A stretch of DNA of 64,000 nt from Spongiibacter pelagi (GCF_014705705.1 NZ_JACXLD010000004.1:186001-250000), one strand, 5' to 3'. Shown: positions 26,036 to 35,698, numbered from the stretch's first letter. Notes: a model not told the origin generated them from the letters alone. Made by a program: numbers and translations.

Positions 26036-27308
26036 TTCTGCCGAAAATTTGAGGCGTATTCAGAAGTCTCTAAAAAAGCGCTATTTTGTTGAGCGTTGTT
26101 TTCTATGGAGCGGTCGTGCTGCTATCACGCTGGGTTTGTTAGCGGTATTGGTTTTGTTTGTCGATATAACTAGCAAAGGTTATGGCGCCTTCCGTTCTAC
26201 AGAAATATTGTTGGATATCCATTACGACGCGGATGCGCTTGGTATAGACAATCTGCACGATGAGAAGCAGCTGGCCTTTGCTGATTGGGATGTGCTGTTG
26301 AAAAATGCCTTAAGAGAGCAATTTCCCGATGCCAGTGGCCGCAAAGAGCGCAAGCAGTTATACGGCTTGGTCAGTAATGGCGCGGGCTTTGACTTAAAAG
26401 AGCGTTTAATCGCAAATCCCAAGCTGCTCAATACTTCCGAAAAAGTCTGGATTATTGCCGATGATGACATCGACACCTATTACAAGTCGTGGTTGAGCGG
26501 TGATCCTTATGCTGAGCGCATGTCTGAGAAGCAAATTCAGTGGATAGAAGTTTTAGATGAGCAGGGCGCAATTGCGCTCAAGTTCAGCAAGAACCTGTTT
26601 ACTCGAGGGGATTCTCGAGAGCCTGAGCAAGCCGGTATCTGGGGCGCGGTAATGGGCTCTTTATTTACGCTGGCAATTACATTCTGCCTCTCCTTTCCAA
26701 TTGGTGTGGCAGCAGCGATCTATCTTGAAGAATTTGCGCCGCGGAATCGATTAACTGATTTTATAGAGGTAAACATCAATAATTTGGCGGCGGTACCGTC
26801 GATTATTTTTGGTTTATTGGGACTGGCGATTTTCATCAACTTTTTTCACGTGCCAAGATCGGCGCCTCTGGTTGGTGGCCTAGTGCTTACCTTGATGACA
26901 TTGCCGACTATTATTATTACCAGTCGCGCAGCGATTAAGTCTGTGCCTCCCTCCATTCGTGAGGCGGCTTTAGGAATGGGGGCTTCCCGTCATCAAGTTG
27001 TTATGCACCATGTATTACCCTTATCGATGCCTGGAATGTTGACCGGTGCAATTATTGGTATGGCGCAGGCATTGGGTGAAACCGCACCCTTGTTGATGAT
27101 TGGTATGGTCGCTTTTATTGTGGATATTCCCCAAGGCTTTACCGACCCTGCGACGGTTTTGCCAGTGCAAATTTTCCTTTGGGCAGATAGCCCTGAGCGC
27201 GCATTTGTAGAGAAAACATCTGCCGCTATTATGGTGCTGTTATCTTTCCTGATCGTAATGAATATGACCGCAGTTTGGATTCGTAAGCGTCTGGAACGAC
27301 GTTGGTAA
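26028..27308 (+). CDS. pstA: phosphate ABC transporter permease subunit PstA (long form)
   Basis: PstA pairs with PstC. The 426-aa protein has one N-terminal helix (GLLAVLVLFVDITS), about 150 residues of probable periplasmic sequence, then the permease domain from GIWGAVMGSLFTLAITFCLS through AAIYLEEFAPRN, VPSIIFGLLGLAIF and the EAA loop SIREAALGMGASRHQVVMHH. E. coli PstA is 296 aa, so the extra region parallels that in PstC. The ATG at 26028 overlaps the pstC end and is preceded by GGGAGC. Confidence 0.94.
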   Translation: MNNSAENLRRIQKSLKKRYFVERCFLWSGRAAITLGLLAVLVLFVDITSKGYGAFRSTEILLDIHYDADALGIDNLHDEKQLAFADWDVLLKNALREQFPDASGRKERKQLYGLVSNGAGFDLKERLIANPKLLNTSEKVWIIADDDIDTYYKSWLSGDPYAERMSEKQIQWIEVLDEQGAIALKFSKNLFTRGDSREPEQAGIWGAVMGSLFTLAITFCLSFPIGVAAAIYLEEFAPRNRLTDFIEVNINNLAAVPSIIFGLLGLAIFINFFHVPRSAPLVGGLVLTLMTLPTIIITSRAAIKSVPPSIREAALGMGASRHQVVMHHVLPLSMPGMLTGAIIGMAQALGETAPLLMIGMVAFIVDIPQGFTDPATVLPVQIFLWADSPERAFVEKTSAAIMVLLSFLIVMNMTAVWIRKRLERRW

Positions 27309-27322
27309 GAGAGTATTTGTAG

Positions 27323-28135
27323 ATGCCAGATATGAAAGTGAATGAAAAGCATGTCACCGTGGGTAAGCAGTTCCATGATGATCCACGGATGACAATGCGC
27401 AATGTAAATGTCTTTTACGGTGAAAAACAGGCCATCCACGATGTCAGCATAGATATCGGTAAAAATGAAGTGATGGCCATGATTGGTCCCTCGGGTTGCG
27501 GTAAATCTACATTCCTGCGTTCACTCAATCGCATGAACGACACGGTAGAAGGTTGCCGTGTTGAGGGTGAAATCTGCATGGATGGAGAAAGCCTGTATAA
27601 CACCAAATTAGATGTTGTTGAGCTGCGAGCGCGTGTGGGTATGGTGTTTCAAAAGCCCAACCCGTTTCCAAAATCTATTTATGAAAATGTTGCTTACGGC
27701 GCAAAAATCCACGGCCTAGCAGATAGCCGTATTGACTTAGATGAGATTGTGGAAAATAGTCTCAATAAGGCGGGCTTGTGGAAAGAGGTAAAGGACCGCT
27801 TGCACCAACCGGGCACGGGCTTGTCGGGTGGTCAGCAGCAGCGTTTGTGTATTGCGCGTGCGATTGCGGTGACGCCAGAAGTTATTTTGATGGACGAGCC
27901 TTGTTCTGCACTAGACCCGATTGCTACGGCAAGGATCGAAGAGCTGATTAAAGAATTGAGTGAAAATTTCACTATCGCGATAGTGACGCACTCCATGCAG
28001 CAAGCGGCGCGGGTGTCCGATCGGACAGCATATTTCCATTTGGGACAATTAATCGAAGTCAATCCGACCGAACAAGTCTTTACCATGCCTGAGCATGAAT
28101 TGACTGAAGGCTATATCACCGGTCGTTTTGGATAA
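27323..28135 (+). CDS. pstB: phosphate ABC transporter ATP-binding protein
   Basis: PstB powers phosphate import through PstCA. The 270-aa protein shows Walker [10 protein letters not shown] (residues 55-63), signature LSGGQQQRL, Walker [14 protein letters not shown] and the H-loop [12 protein letters not shown]. The first 20 residues precede the usual [18 protein letters not shown] start; a downstream start is possible but the ATG at 27323 is in a good position. It lies 14 bases after pstA and 15 before phoU. Confidence 0.97.
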   Translation: MPDMKVNEKHVTVGKQFHDDPRMTMRNVNVFYGEKQAIHDVSIDIGKNEVMAMIGPSGCGKSTFLRSLNRMNDTVEGCRVEGEICMDGESLYNTKLDVVELRARVGMVFQKPNPFPKSIYENVAYGAKIHGLADSRIDLDEIVENSLNKAGLWKEVKDRLHQPGTGLSGGQQQRLCIARAIAVTPEVILMDEPCSALDPIATARIEELIKELSENFTIAIVTHSMQQAARVSDRTAYFHLGQLIEVNPTEQVFTMPEHELTEGYITGRFG

Positions 28136-28150
28136 TAAAGGATAGGCGGC

Positions 28151-28831
28151 GTGGATAAACTCTCATTTGAAAACCATATTGCTTCTCGCTATGACGAGGA
28201 GCTAGAACAAATTTTCTCCCAGCTTATGGCAATGGGCGGCAAAGTTGAGCAGCAGGTACAGCTTGCAGTAAAGGCCATTCTAGACTCAGATAGCAATATT
28301 GCTGAGAGAGTTATTCAGGGCGATAAAGATGTCGATCGTATGGAGATACGTATCGACGAAGACTGTGTATTGGTTATCGCAAGACGCCAACCCACGGCAA
28401 GTGACTTGCGACTGGTCATATCCGTAACTCGTGCGGTTGCCGATCTGGAACGTATTGGCGATGAGGCTGAAAAAATTGCCAAACACGCTCTTGAATTAAT
28501 AGAACATGGGCCGCTGATGTCTGGCTATACGGTAGTGAGTCAGCTAGGGGTTTCTGTCACAGCAATGCTACACAATGCGCTGGACGCTTTTGCTCGGTTT
28601 GATGCCGATGCCGCGATGCGAACCATTGATGAAGACAAACAGGTGGATCAAGAATATAAAGCTGCGCTTAGCGAACTTGATACGTTGATGGCGAGTGAGC
28701 CCGCTTTGTTGAAACAATATTTAAATTTGGTCTGGATTGTGCGTTCACTAGAGCGTATTGGTGATCATGCCAAAAACCTTTGCGAACAAATTGTCTTTGT
28801 TGCCAAAGGTAAAGATATACGCCACCAGTAA
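28151..28831 (+). CDS. phoU: phosphate signalling complex protein PhoU
   Basis: PhoU links the Pst transporter to PhoR and keeps the Pho regulon off when phosphate is sufficient. The 226-aa all-helical protein has two PhoU repeats with the metal-binding pattern: VDRMEIRIDEDCVLVIARRQ then LRLVISVTRAVADLERIGDE, and in repeat two LVWIVRSLERIGDHAKNLCE. It starts at a GTG (28151). A strong terminator follows, ending the pstSCAB-phoU operon. Confidence 0.97.
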   Translation: MDKLSFENHIASRYDEELEQIFSQLMAMGGKVEQQVQLAVKAILDSDSNIAERVIQGDKDVDRMEIRIDEDCVLVIARRQPTASDLRLVISVTRAVADLERIGDEAEKIAKHALELIEHGPLMSGYTVVSQLGVSVTAMLHNALDAFARFDADAAMRTIDEDKQVDQEYKAALSELDTLMASEPALLKQYLNLVWIVRSLERIGDHAKNLCEQIVFVAKGKDIRHQ

Positions 28832-28860
28832 TCTTTTAACGCCAAGTCCTTTTCTTCTGA

Positions 28861-28892
28861 ACCGGCAGATTGCTGATCTGCCGGTTTTTTTT
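28861..28892 (+). terminator. Rho-independent terminator after phoU
   Basis: ACCGGCAGAT (28861-28870) and ATCTGCCGGT (28876-28885) form a perfect 10-bp stem with loop TGCTG, followed by eight Ts. Confidence 0.93.
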
Positions 28893-29015
28893 GCCTTTTA
28901 TTTCATGAAAATATTTCGGCCAAATATTTCAAAAACCTTTCAAAATCATGACATTGTAAATATTTATGGTGATTTTATAGTCAAAAGCCGCTGATTTTCT
29001 GATCAAAAAACGCAC

Positions 29016-29044
29016 TTGTCACAATACTGTAATATAAACGTCAT
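29016..29044 (+). promoter_or_regulatory. Pho box upstream of the phosphate porin gene
   Basis: Three half-sites at 11-bp spacing: TTGTCAC (29016), CTGTAAT (29027) and ACGTCAT (29038), with spacers AATA and ATAA. The first two closely match the pstS sites. The porin is therefore predicted to have its own PhoB-dependent promoter after the phoU terminator. Confidence 0.82.
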
Positions 29045-29120
29045 ATTATGCTCCCGCACTTAGGCAAGGTTACATACTTATAAAGCCATGCAATTTAAAC
29101 AAAACATTGGGAATGCATCG

Positions 29121-30434
29121 ATGAACAACACAAATACGATCCACAAGCTCGGTTTATTAGGACTTTTGCTTCTTGGTGGGCAGAGCGCTTATGCGGCCGA
29201 TCAAATTGATCTACTTGATACGCTGGTCGCGAAGCAGGTTCTTACTCAGGCAGAAGCGGACCAACTGCGCGCTAATCAAAAATCGCAAGCTACAGTGGAA
29301 GTTGGTAAAAAAGGCTTGGTAGTTAAAAGTGCAGACAAAAACTACTCCATTAACGTGGGTGGACGTATTCACGCCGATTTTGCTACTACCGACCATGAAG
29401 ACTTGGCCGGCGGGAAAGATGCCATTGATGGTACCGAGATTCGTCGGGCCCGTTTACATATCAAAGGCAATGTAGGCAAACAGTGGTCGTACGTGCTTGA
29501 AACGGATTTTGCGGGTATTAACGTTAGCCAAAAAGATGTCAATGTTGGTTACCACCTGAAAGATCTGCCTTTTACCATTACTGCAGGCCACCAAAAGCAA
29601 GCGGTAAGCATGGAGCTGGAAGAAAGTTCCAATGACATTCTGTTTACTGAGCGCTCAACTGTTGCGGCTCTTTCTACCCCTTATTTTGATCGCGCTCTGG
29701 GTGTGACCATTGGTGGTGGCGGCGATAATTGGCACTTCAAAACCGGTGTTTTTGGTGACACCACCGCATCCGGTACGGCTGATGAGGGCAGTGGTTTCGG
29801 CATGCGAGGTAGTTATGCACCTATCGCGGAAAACGGCAAAGTCCTGCATTTCGGGGCGTCTTTTGGTATGCGTAAAACCAGTGACGATTATCTGGCTAAC
29901 GGCAAGTCGCCGAGCTTTAGCTACAAGACGTCAAACTTTTCGGGTTTAAAGCCGGTTGAAGCCAAGATTGGGCTTGAGGAAATGAGTGAAGTACAGCTGG
30001 GCATTCTCGAATTTGCCGCCATTAGTGGCAAGTGGTCTTTCCAAAGTGAGCTGGCGCAAAACCGTGTTGAGCGTGATACGGGTGATAACGTGGGTTTCAA
30101 TGCCCAATATGTGCAGGTTGGTTACTCTGTGTTCGGCGGTCAAAGAACTTACAAAGCATCTGAAGGTGAGTTCAAACACTTGTCTGTTCAATCGGGTGGT
30201 GCGTTGGAATTAGCACTGCGTTTGGATCAGATTGATTTGGAAGACAAGGACATTAGCGGTGGTAAGGCCAAGCGTGCGGGGATTGCGGTGAATTGGTATC
30301 CCAATAACAATGTTCGCATTATGTTTGACTACATCAGAAGCTTTGACCTGGACGGTGGCGCCATTCAAAACATCAATAACGAACCTGCAGGTGATATTGA
30401 TACCTTTGCTGCACGGATTCAGTGGAATATCTAA
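29121..30434 (+). CDS. phosphate-selective porin (OprP/OprO family)
   Basis: This outer-membrane beta-barrel should conduct phosphate or polyphosphate into the periplasm. The 437-aa precursor has a signal peptide (HKLGLLGLLLLGGQSAYA), a short N-terminal helical segment (LDTLVAKQVLTQAEADQLR) of the kind that trimerises Opr porins, then a barrel starting INVGGRIHADFATTDHED with RRARLHIKGNVG and YVLETDFAG. The C-terminus RIQWNI ends in an aromatic-containing strand. I chose the ATG at 29121, after GGGAA, over 29088. It has its own Pho box and sits between phoU and phoR. Confidence 0.9.
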   Translation: MNNTNTIHKLGLLGLLLLGGQSAYAADQIDLLDTLVAKQVLTQAEADQLRANQKSQATVEVGKKGLVVKSADKNYSINVGGRIHADFATTDHEDLAGGKDAIDGTEIRRARLHIKGNVGKQWSYVLETDFAGINVSQKDVNVGYHLKDLPFTITAGHQKQAVSMELEESSNDILFTERSTVAALSTPYFDRALGVTIGGGGDNWHFKTGVFGDTTASGTADEGSGFGMRGSYAPIAENGKVLHFGASFGMRKTSDDYLANGKSPSFSYKTSNFSGLKPVEAKIGLEEMSEVQLGILEFAAISGKWSFQSELAQNRVERDTGDNVGFNAQYVQVGYSVFGGQRTYKASEGEFKHLSVQSGGALELALRLDQIDLEDKDISGGKAKRAGIAVNWYPNNNVRIMFDYIRSFDLDGGAIQNINNEPAGDIDTFAARIQWNI

Positions 30435-30453
30435 TACACATTTGTTGTACAGA

Positions 30454-30484
30454 AAGGGGTATGCCGTTGGCATACCCCTTTTTT
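30454..30484. terminator. bidirectional terminator between porin gene and phoR
   Basis: AAGGGGTATGCC (30454-30465) and GGCATACCCCTT (30469-30480) form a perfect 12-bp stem with loop GTT; Ts follow on the plus strand and the leftward read also ends in Ts. It overlaps the last codons of phoR. Confidence 0.9.
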
Positions 30485-31757
30485 ATTTGTGGACTGGAAA
30501 TTTGCAGCTAAATTTTGCGCCACGACCAGCGCTACTGGAAATGCTCAACTCGCCGTCATAGCGATTAAGTAAATGTTTGACGATCGCCATACCCAAGCCA
30601 GAGCCACCAGTTTGAGAGTTACGGCTACTGTCTGCTCGATAGAAGCGCTCAGTGATTCGAGGTAGTGCCTCTTCTGGAATACCGATGCCGTTATCCTCAA
30701 TATTGATCACCAGCTGTCTTCCGTAATGATGCGCTGAAATGCGAATGTCGCAGCCTTGAGGATTGTGTTGAACGGCATTAAAAACAATATTGCCGATGGC
30801 GCTGTGCAAATCATTCGCTTTAATCGACAATTTGAGAGTGTCACTGCAGTCGAGAGTAACGTTATGTAGTCCCTCACTTAATTGTTTTGCTTCGTTTGCA
30901 ATTTGCTTAAGCACAGGAAGCAGTGGGATAGGGTCGGTTTGAACAAGTTCGTTCTCGGTTTCCAGCTTTGAAAGTAAAATCAAATCATCTGAGATAGCTC
31001 TCATCCGTTTGATTTGTTGTTCCATCTGGCTGAAAGCTCGGCCCACCATTGGGTTGTCTGACTTCTGGATGTTTTGCAGGGTTTCGATATAGCCTTGTAG
31101 CACGGTCAGTGGGGTGCGCAACTCGTGGGAGACGTTGCCGACAAACTCGCGCCGAAGCTGGTCGAGGTTGCGAACCCGGGTAATGTCGCTAAAGACAAGC
31201 ACAATTTCTTTTTTGCCAAAATTGGCGGCGTGTACGCTCAGATACATCCCTTTGTGTAAGGGAGAGGGCATTTCCAGTGCGTCGCTGAAATCCTGCTTTT
31301 GCATATAATCAATAAACTCAGGTTGGCGAATTAAGTTGATGATGGCGGTGCCACGGTCACTACTTTTTAACCCGAGTAAGTGTTTTGCAGAATTATTCCA
31401 AATATCTATACCGAGTTCTCGGTTAAGTACCAAAATCCCTTGATCCAGCGCAGCAATGAGGCTGCTCATACGCTTTACGGCTTCTTGGAGTCTTTTCTTT
31501 CTGCGCAGGTCACGGCGTTTTTGTCTTGCCAGAGCGTTAGCGAGGTCGCCCCATACGCCGGAGTTGTAGGGCGCTGGATTTTTGAGTCCTGCTTCAATCC
31601 AGTGGAAGGTTCGGTAAATGGTGCGTAGCGTCCAAATCAGGTAGATAACCCCGCCAATGATGACGCAAATATAGGGGTAGCCAATACTTAGCCCAAATAA
31701 AAAGGAGAAGAGCGTGATGCCTAAAGCGCGCCAGATCTCCGTTTGTATTCCTTGCAA
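30483..31757 (-). CDS. phoR: phosphate regulon sensor histidine kinase PhoR
   Basis: PhoR phosphorylates PhoB when phosphate is scarce. The 424-aa protein has two N-terminal membrane helices (about residues 10-45) with almost no periplasmic loop, a PAS domain (roughly 95-190), the H-box FVGNVSHELRTPLTVL with His211, and an ATPase domain: N-box IGNIVFNAVQHNP, G1 EDNGIGIPEE, F-box FYRAD and G2 GGSGLGMAIVKH. The start appears to be TTG (31757); no ATG or GTG lies upstream of the first helix. It is 143 bases downstream of phoB. Confidence 0.94.
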   Translation of the reverse strand: MQGIQTEIWRALGITLFSFLFGLSIGYPYICVIIGGVIYLIWTLRTIYRTFHWIEAGLKNPAPYNSGVWGDLANALARQKRRDLRRKKRLQEAVKRMSSLIAALDQGILVLNRELGIDIWNNSAKHLLGLKSSDRGTAIINLIRQPEFIDYMQKQDFSDALEMPSPLHKGMYLSVHAANFGKKEIVLVFSDITRVRNLDQLRREFVGNVSHELRTPLTVLQGYIETLQNIQKSDNPMVGRAFSQMEQQIKRMRAISDDLILLSKLETENELVQTDPIPLLPVLKQIANEAKQLSEGLHNVTLDCSDTLKLSIKANDLHSAIGNIVFNAVQHNPQGCDIRISAHHYGRQLVINIEDNGIGIPEEALPRITERFYRADSSRNSQTGGSGLGMAIVKHLLNRYDGELSISSSAGRGAKFSCKFPVHK

Positions 31758-31900
31758 TGATAAGCCCTTTTACGTTGTGTATCGTTTTTATTGGATGAAC
31801 ACTAGCCGGCAGGCTGCCAGCTGTCCTTTCGTGCAGCAGTTATACAGGAACTTTATAGCTGCAAGTTCCATATTTTGGTTTTATTTCTTTGCCAAGGCAA

Positions 31901-32596
31901 TCAAGAAGTTCGCTCGGAAAAACGATAACCACTACCGCGCACGGTCTGAATAAAGTCGTCATGGCCATCTATAGCAATTGCTTTACGCAGGCGGCGAATG
32001 TGAACGTCCACGGTGCGCTCTTCGACGTAGGTATTGGTGCCCCAAACATGATCCAGTAATTGCGAGCGAGAATACACACGATCTTGGTGGGTAAGGAAAA
32101 ACTCCAGCAGGCGGAATTCAGTTGGCCCTAAATTTACATCTTGTTCAGAGATCAATACGCGGTGGCCGATGGGGTCGAATTTCATCTCGCCAACTTGGAT
32201 TAACTCTTCGGATTGCTCACGGCCGTGGCGGCGCAGCAGTGCATTGATGCGAGACAGCAGTTCGCGTTGTGAAAACGGCTTGCGAATATAGTCGTCGGCA
32301 CCGGCATCCAGTCCAGTAATGGTGCTTTCTTCTTCGGCTTTTGCGGTGAGCATAATAACCGGTAGAGTTTTGGTCAGCTCATCCTTGCGCAAGCGCAGCA
32401 AGAGTTCTAGGCCTGAAGTGCCGGGCATCATCCAGTCCAATAAAACCAGATCGGGCCTCTGGTCTAGAATAATGGCATGTGCTTTTTGCGCATTATTGGC
32501 GGTCAGGATTTCGTAACCTTCTGCCCCCAGCGCCATCGCCAGCATGTCGGAGATGGCAACTTCGTCATCAACGATTAAGATTTTTTCAGTACTCAC
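31901..32596 (-). CDS. phoB: phosphate regulon response regulator PhoB
   Basis: PhoB activates the phosphate-starvation regulon by binding Pho boxes. The 231-aa protein has a receiver domain with phospho-acceptor Asp54 (DLVLLDWMMPG), Thr in MLTAKA and Lys in IRKPF, then a winged-helix OmpR/PhoB DNA-binding domain (LGPTEFRLLEFFLTH, YVEERTVDVHIRRLRK, VRGSGYRFSE). The start is GTG 32596 with AAGG upstream. The best Pho box in the window lies 36 bases upstream, so autoregulation is expected. Confidence 0.97.
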   Translation of the reverse strand: MSTEKILIVDDEVAISDMLAMALGAEGYEILTANNAQKAHAIILDQRPDLVLLDWMMPGTSGLELLLRLRKDELTKTLPVIMLTAKAEEESTITGLDAGADDYIRKPFSQRELLSRINALLRRHGREQSEELIQVGEMKFDPIGHRVLISEQDVNLGPTEFRLLEFFLTHQDRVYSRSQLLDHVWGTNTYVEERTVDVHIRRLRKAIAIDGHDDFIQTVRGSGYRFSERTS

Positions 32597-32631
32597 GAAA
32601 TTTACCTTTCAATTTTTCCTTGGCGTATTTT

Positions 32632-32660
32632 GCGACAGATTGATGACAGAAATATGACAG
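32632..32660 (-). promoter_or_regulatory. Pho box upstream of phoB
   Basis: Reading leftwards: CTGTCAT (32660-32654), ATTT, CTGTCAT (32649-32643), CAAT, CTGTCGC (32638-32632). Two half-sites match the consensus exactly and the third in five of seven positions, all at 11-bp spacing. Confidence 0.92.
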
Positions 32661-32720
32661 CGATTTTGGTTGAATTCATACTATCTTATTCTTTTTTCAG
32701 CCTTTTAAAGGCGTCGGCGC

Positions 32721-34271
32721 TTAGGGCCCAAGAGGTAGTTCTAGCATCATCCAGCCCAATAGCAATATCGACCACGCCAACAATAATGCCAGCGAGTAGG
32801 GCAGCATTAAGCTAATCAGTGTGCCCATCCCGGTTTTGGCTTGGTGACGCTGGGCAAAGGCTAATACCACGCCAAAATAGGGCATTAAGGGAGTGATGAT
32901 ATTGGTGCTGGAATCGCCTATCCGATACGCCATCTGCGCGGCCTCGGGGGCCACTCCGGTGATATACAGCATGGGTAGAAATACCGGCGCCAAAATGGCC
33001 CATTTGGCTGAGGCACTGCCGATCATCAAATTAATCAATGCACTGACTAATATAAATGCCAGCAATAAGCTGGTGTGGGAAAGCTGTGCCTGTTGTAGCC
33101 AGTTTGCGCCATTAATAGCAGCCAGCGTACCAAGGCCCGACCAAGCAAAGTAATTCACAAATTGCGCGGCAAAAAACATCATCACCAAATAGCTGGCCAA
33201 GGTGGCAACGCCGCTTTCCATGCCTTCTATCCAATCGCTTGCCGAGCGGTAGGCGCCACTGATAAAGCCGTAAAGCGCTCCGGCCAAGGCGGCGTACAGG
33301 GCAATAAAAACCACGAAATTTTTAAGCAGCGGCAGCGCTGCCAAGCCATTGGGGTCGGGATTGCGCAGCAGGGCGTTTTCAGGAATGACTAGCATCGCCA
33401 AAAACAGCAGGTAAGCAATGCTGAAGAGGCCTGCCCAGCGCAGGGCCAAGCGTTCATTTTCTGCAGGCAATTTGCTGGCGGATATTTTGGCAGCGGGCTC
33501 ATCGCCTTGATGATCTTCACTGACAAGGTTTTCTTCTTCAATCGACGATTTTGCCAGCCGGGGTTCAATCACTTTGTCTGTAATCAGGGCGCCAACAATA
33601 CTGACCAGAAAGGTAGAAACAATAATGAAGTAATAATTATCACTGGCCAGCACAGCGGCGTTGCTGTCGACCAAATGCACGGCTTCAGTGGAGATGCCGC
33701 TCAGAATCGCATCTACCGGGCCGAGTAGAAGATTGGCACTGTAACCGCCGGATACCCCGGCAAAGGCGGCGGCAATTCCCGCTAAAGGTGCGCGTCCGGC
33801 GGCTTTAAAGATTAATCCCGCCAGTGGGATCAGCACCACATAGCCGGCATCAAATCCGAGGCTGGAAATCACGCCAGTAAAAACAATTGCCAAGCTGAGG
33901 AATCGGGCGGGAATATTGCGCGTCAGTTTTTTCAGTAGGGCACCGAGCAAACCAGAATGCTCGGCCACGGCGATGCCCATAACCGCCACAATCACCGGGC
34001 CAACCGGGGCAAATTGCATAAAATTACTGACGGCACTGCTAATCATCCAGCGCAAACCTTCACTGGATAATAAGGATTTAGCAGAGATGATTGTGCCATT
34101 GCTAGGGTGGCTGACACTGCTGCCGGAAGCGGTAAAAATTGCCGATAGCAGCACGACAATCAGGGAGAAAATTATAAACAGTACGCTGGGGTGAGGAAGC
34201 TTATTGCCAAGGCTCTCCAACAGGGTGAGTAGTGAAAACCGTCGGCTGGCATTGGTGTTATTCGGTGTCAT
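32721..34271 (-). CDS. AbgT family transporter
   Basis: This 516-aa protein has about twelve membrane helices and the AbgT-family start LLESLGNKLPHPSVLFIIFS, aligning with GNKVPHPFLLF of E. coli AbgT (508 aa). FAPVGPVIVAVMGIAVAEHSG, GFDAGYVVLIPLAGLIF and SANLLLGPVDAILSGIS also fit. AbgT imports p-aminobenzoyl-glutamate; relatives such as MtrF export sulfonamides, so direction and substrate are uncertain. I chose the ATG at 34271, preceded by GGA; in-frame ATGs further upstream would add 11 or 30 residues. It diverges from the MFS gene. Confidence 0.88.
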   Translation of the reverse strand: MTPNNTNASRRFSLLTLLESLGNKLPHPSVLFIIFSLIVVLLSAIFTASGSSVSHPSNGTIISAKSLLSSEGLRWMISSAVSNFMQFAPVGPVIVAVMGIAVAEHSGLLGALLKKLTRNIPARFLSLAIVFTGVISSLGFDAGYVVLIPLAGLIFKAAGRAPLAGIAAAFAGVSGGYSANLLLGPVDAILSGISTEAVHLVDSNAAVLASDNYYFIIVSTFLVSIVGALITDKVIEPRLAKSSIEEENLVSEDHQGDEPAAKISASKLPAENERLALRWAGLFSIAYLLFLAMLVIPENALLRNPDPNGLAALPLLKNFVVFIALYAALAGALYGFISGAYRSASDWIEGMESGVATLASYLVMMFFAAQFVNYFAWSGLGTLAAINGANWLQQAQLSHTSLLLAFILVSALINLMIGSASAKWAILAPVFLPMLYITGVAPEAAQMAYRIGDSSTNIITPLMPYFGVVLAFAQRHQAKTGMGTLISLMLPYSLALLLAWSILLLGWMMLELPLGP

Positions 34272-34351
34272 GGGCTGATCCGTACTGGCTTGAGTGTGTA
34301 TCATAGCGGTTTTTTTCAAAGGGTATCCCGGTTTGCCGCCGGAAAATAACA

Positions 34352-35698
34352 ATGCAAACACCCGAATCAGCTAAGACCGCGCCAGCAGAAAATGTGAAAT
34401 CGCCCGGTGGCCGGTATTTCAAGCTCAGTCTTTATTTGGCGATGATGGCGATAGGTGCGGGGCAAACCGTGGTCTTTGCCGTGCTGCCAATGTTGGGCCG
34501 CGCGTTGGCGCTGGATGAACTGGTGATTGAATTACCGGCGCTAAATTTTTCCTATCAACCTAGAGAGCTGGCAATCACCTTACTTTCTGCGTTGACGGCG
34601 CTGGCTTTTTCTATCAGCGCGCCAAAATGGGGGCGCTTGAGTGACCGCCTCGGTAAACGCAAGTCGATCATCTTGGTGGGCTTGGTGGGACATTCCTTGG
34701 GCAGCTTGCTGTTTTGTTCAGTGGCGTGGGCGGGTATGGTCGGCTGGCTCAGCGGTGTGTTCTTTTATTTCCTTTTGGTTTTGAGTCGGGCATTACACGC
34801 CTCGGTGTTGGCCGCTACGCATCCCTCAATATCGGCGTATATGGTTGATGTTACAACGTTGGCGGAGCGCACCAAGGGCATTGTAAAACTACAGTCGTTT
34901 AACCAGCTTGGGGTAATGTTGGGCCCCATTTTAGCTTGGTATGTCCATATCAGTTATTTGGCGCCACTGCTAATCCACGCAGTAATCACCCTGTTTGTGG
35001 CGATGTTGGTTTGGTGGTATTTGCCGGAGTCGACGATCGCTAGGTCGCCGGGGATTGCCGCCGACGATGATGCCGAGCGTAATACTACGCCGCCGGGAAA
35101 AGCGTCTTACTTTGATCCCCGCTATCGCGAGTTGTTATTAACGGCATTTCTTCTATTTAGTTTGGTGAGTTTGGTTCAGCAAACCTTGGGTTTTTATTTT
35201 CAGGATCGCCTGCATTTAGACGGGGTTAAAGCAGCGCAATATTTCTCTTTGTCGATGGTGGCCTCTTCGGTGGCGATGGTAATTGGCCAGCTAACTGTGG
35301 TGCGGTTCTTTCACAGTTTTCCACTGCGTTTGGTGGTGATTGGTATGCCGTTATTAATTACCAGTTTTGCGGTATTGGCGGTGTCTCATAGTTTTGCCGG
35401 CTTAATGACGGGCATGGGCGTATTTGGTCTTGCTATGGGCTTAAACGGTGCTGGCCTAAATGCCACGGCAACTTTCTTAGTGAAGCCAGAGGAGCAGGGT
35501 AGCTTGGCAGGAATGGTCGGCGCGGTGATCGGTATGGGCTTTGTCAGCGGGCCTTTGCTAGGCGGTTTTCTGTACGGGATTCAAGATTATGCACCCTATG
35601 TATTTGCCTGTGTTTTAGGGGTCTTGCTGTGGTTAAAAGTTGCGCATCTTGAGCGCGGTTTGCGCGATTATTTTAAGGAACAGCTCAAGACAGGATAA
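34352..35698 (+). CDS. major facilitator superfamily transporter
   Basis: This 448-aa protein has about twelve hydrophobic segments and MFS motif A between helices 2 and 3 (PKWGRLSDRLGKRKSIILVG). The first ~75 residues include a hydrophilic head and an unusual insertion (LALDELVIELPALNFSYQPR) in the first periplasmic loop. Substrate and direction cannot be read; multidrug-type efflux is possible. Its start lies about 80 bases from the divergent AbgT-family gene. Confidence 0.85.
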   Translation: MQTPESAKTAPAENVKSPGGRYFKLSLYLAMMAIGAGQTVVFAVLPMLGRALALDELVIELPALNFSYQPRELAITLLSALTALAFSISAPKWGRLSDRLGKRKSIILVGLVGHSLGSLLFCSVAWAGMVGWLSGVFFYFLLVLSRALHASVLAATHPSISAYMVDVTTLAERTKGIVKLQSFNQLGVMLGPILAWYVHISYLAPLLIHAVITLFVAMLVWWYLPESTIARSPGIAADDDAERNTTPPGKASYFDPRYRELLLTAFLLFSLVSLVQQTLGFYFQDRLHLDGVKAAQYFSLSMVASSVAMVIGQLTVVRFFHSFPLRLVVIGMPLLITSFAVLAVSHSFAGLMTGMGVFGLAMGLNGAGLNATATFLVKPEEQGSLAGMVGAVIGMGFVSGPLLGGFLYGIQDYAPYVFACVLGVLLWLKVAHLERGLRDYFKEQLKTG

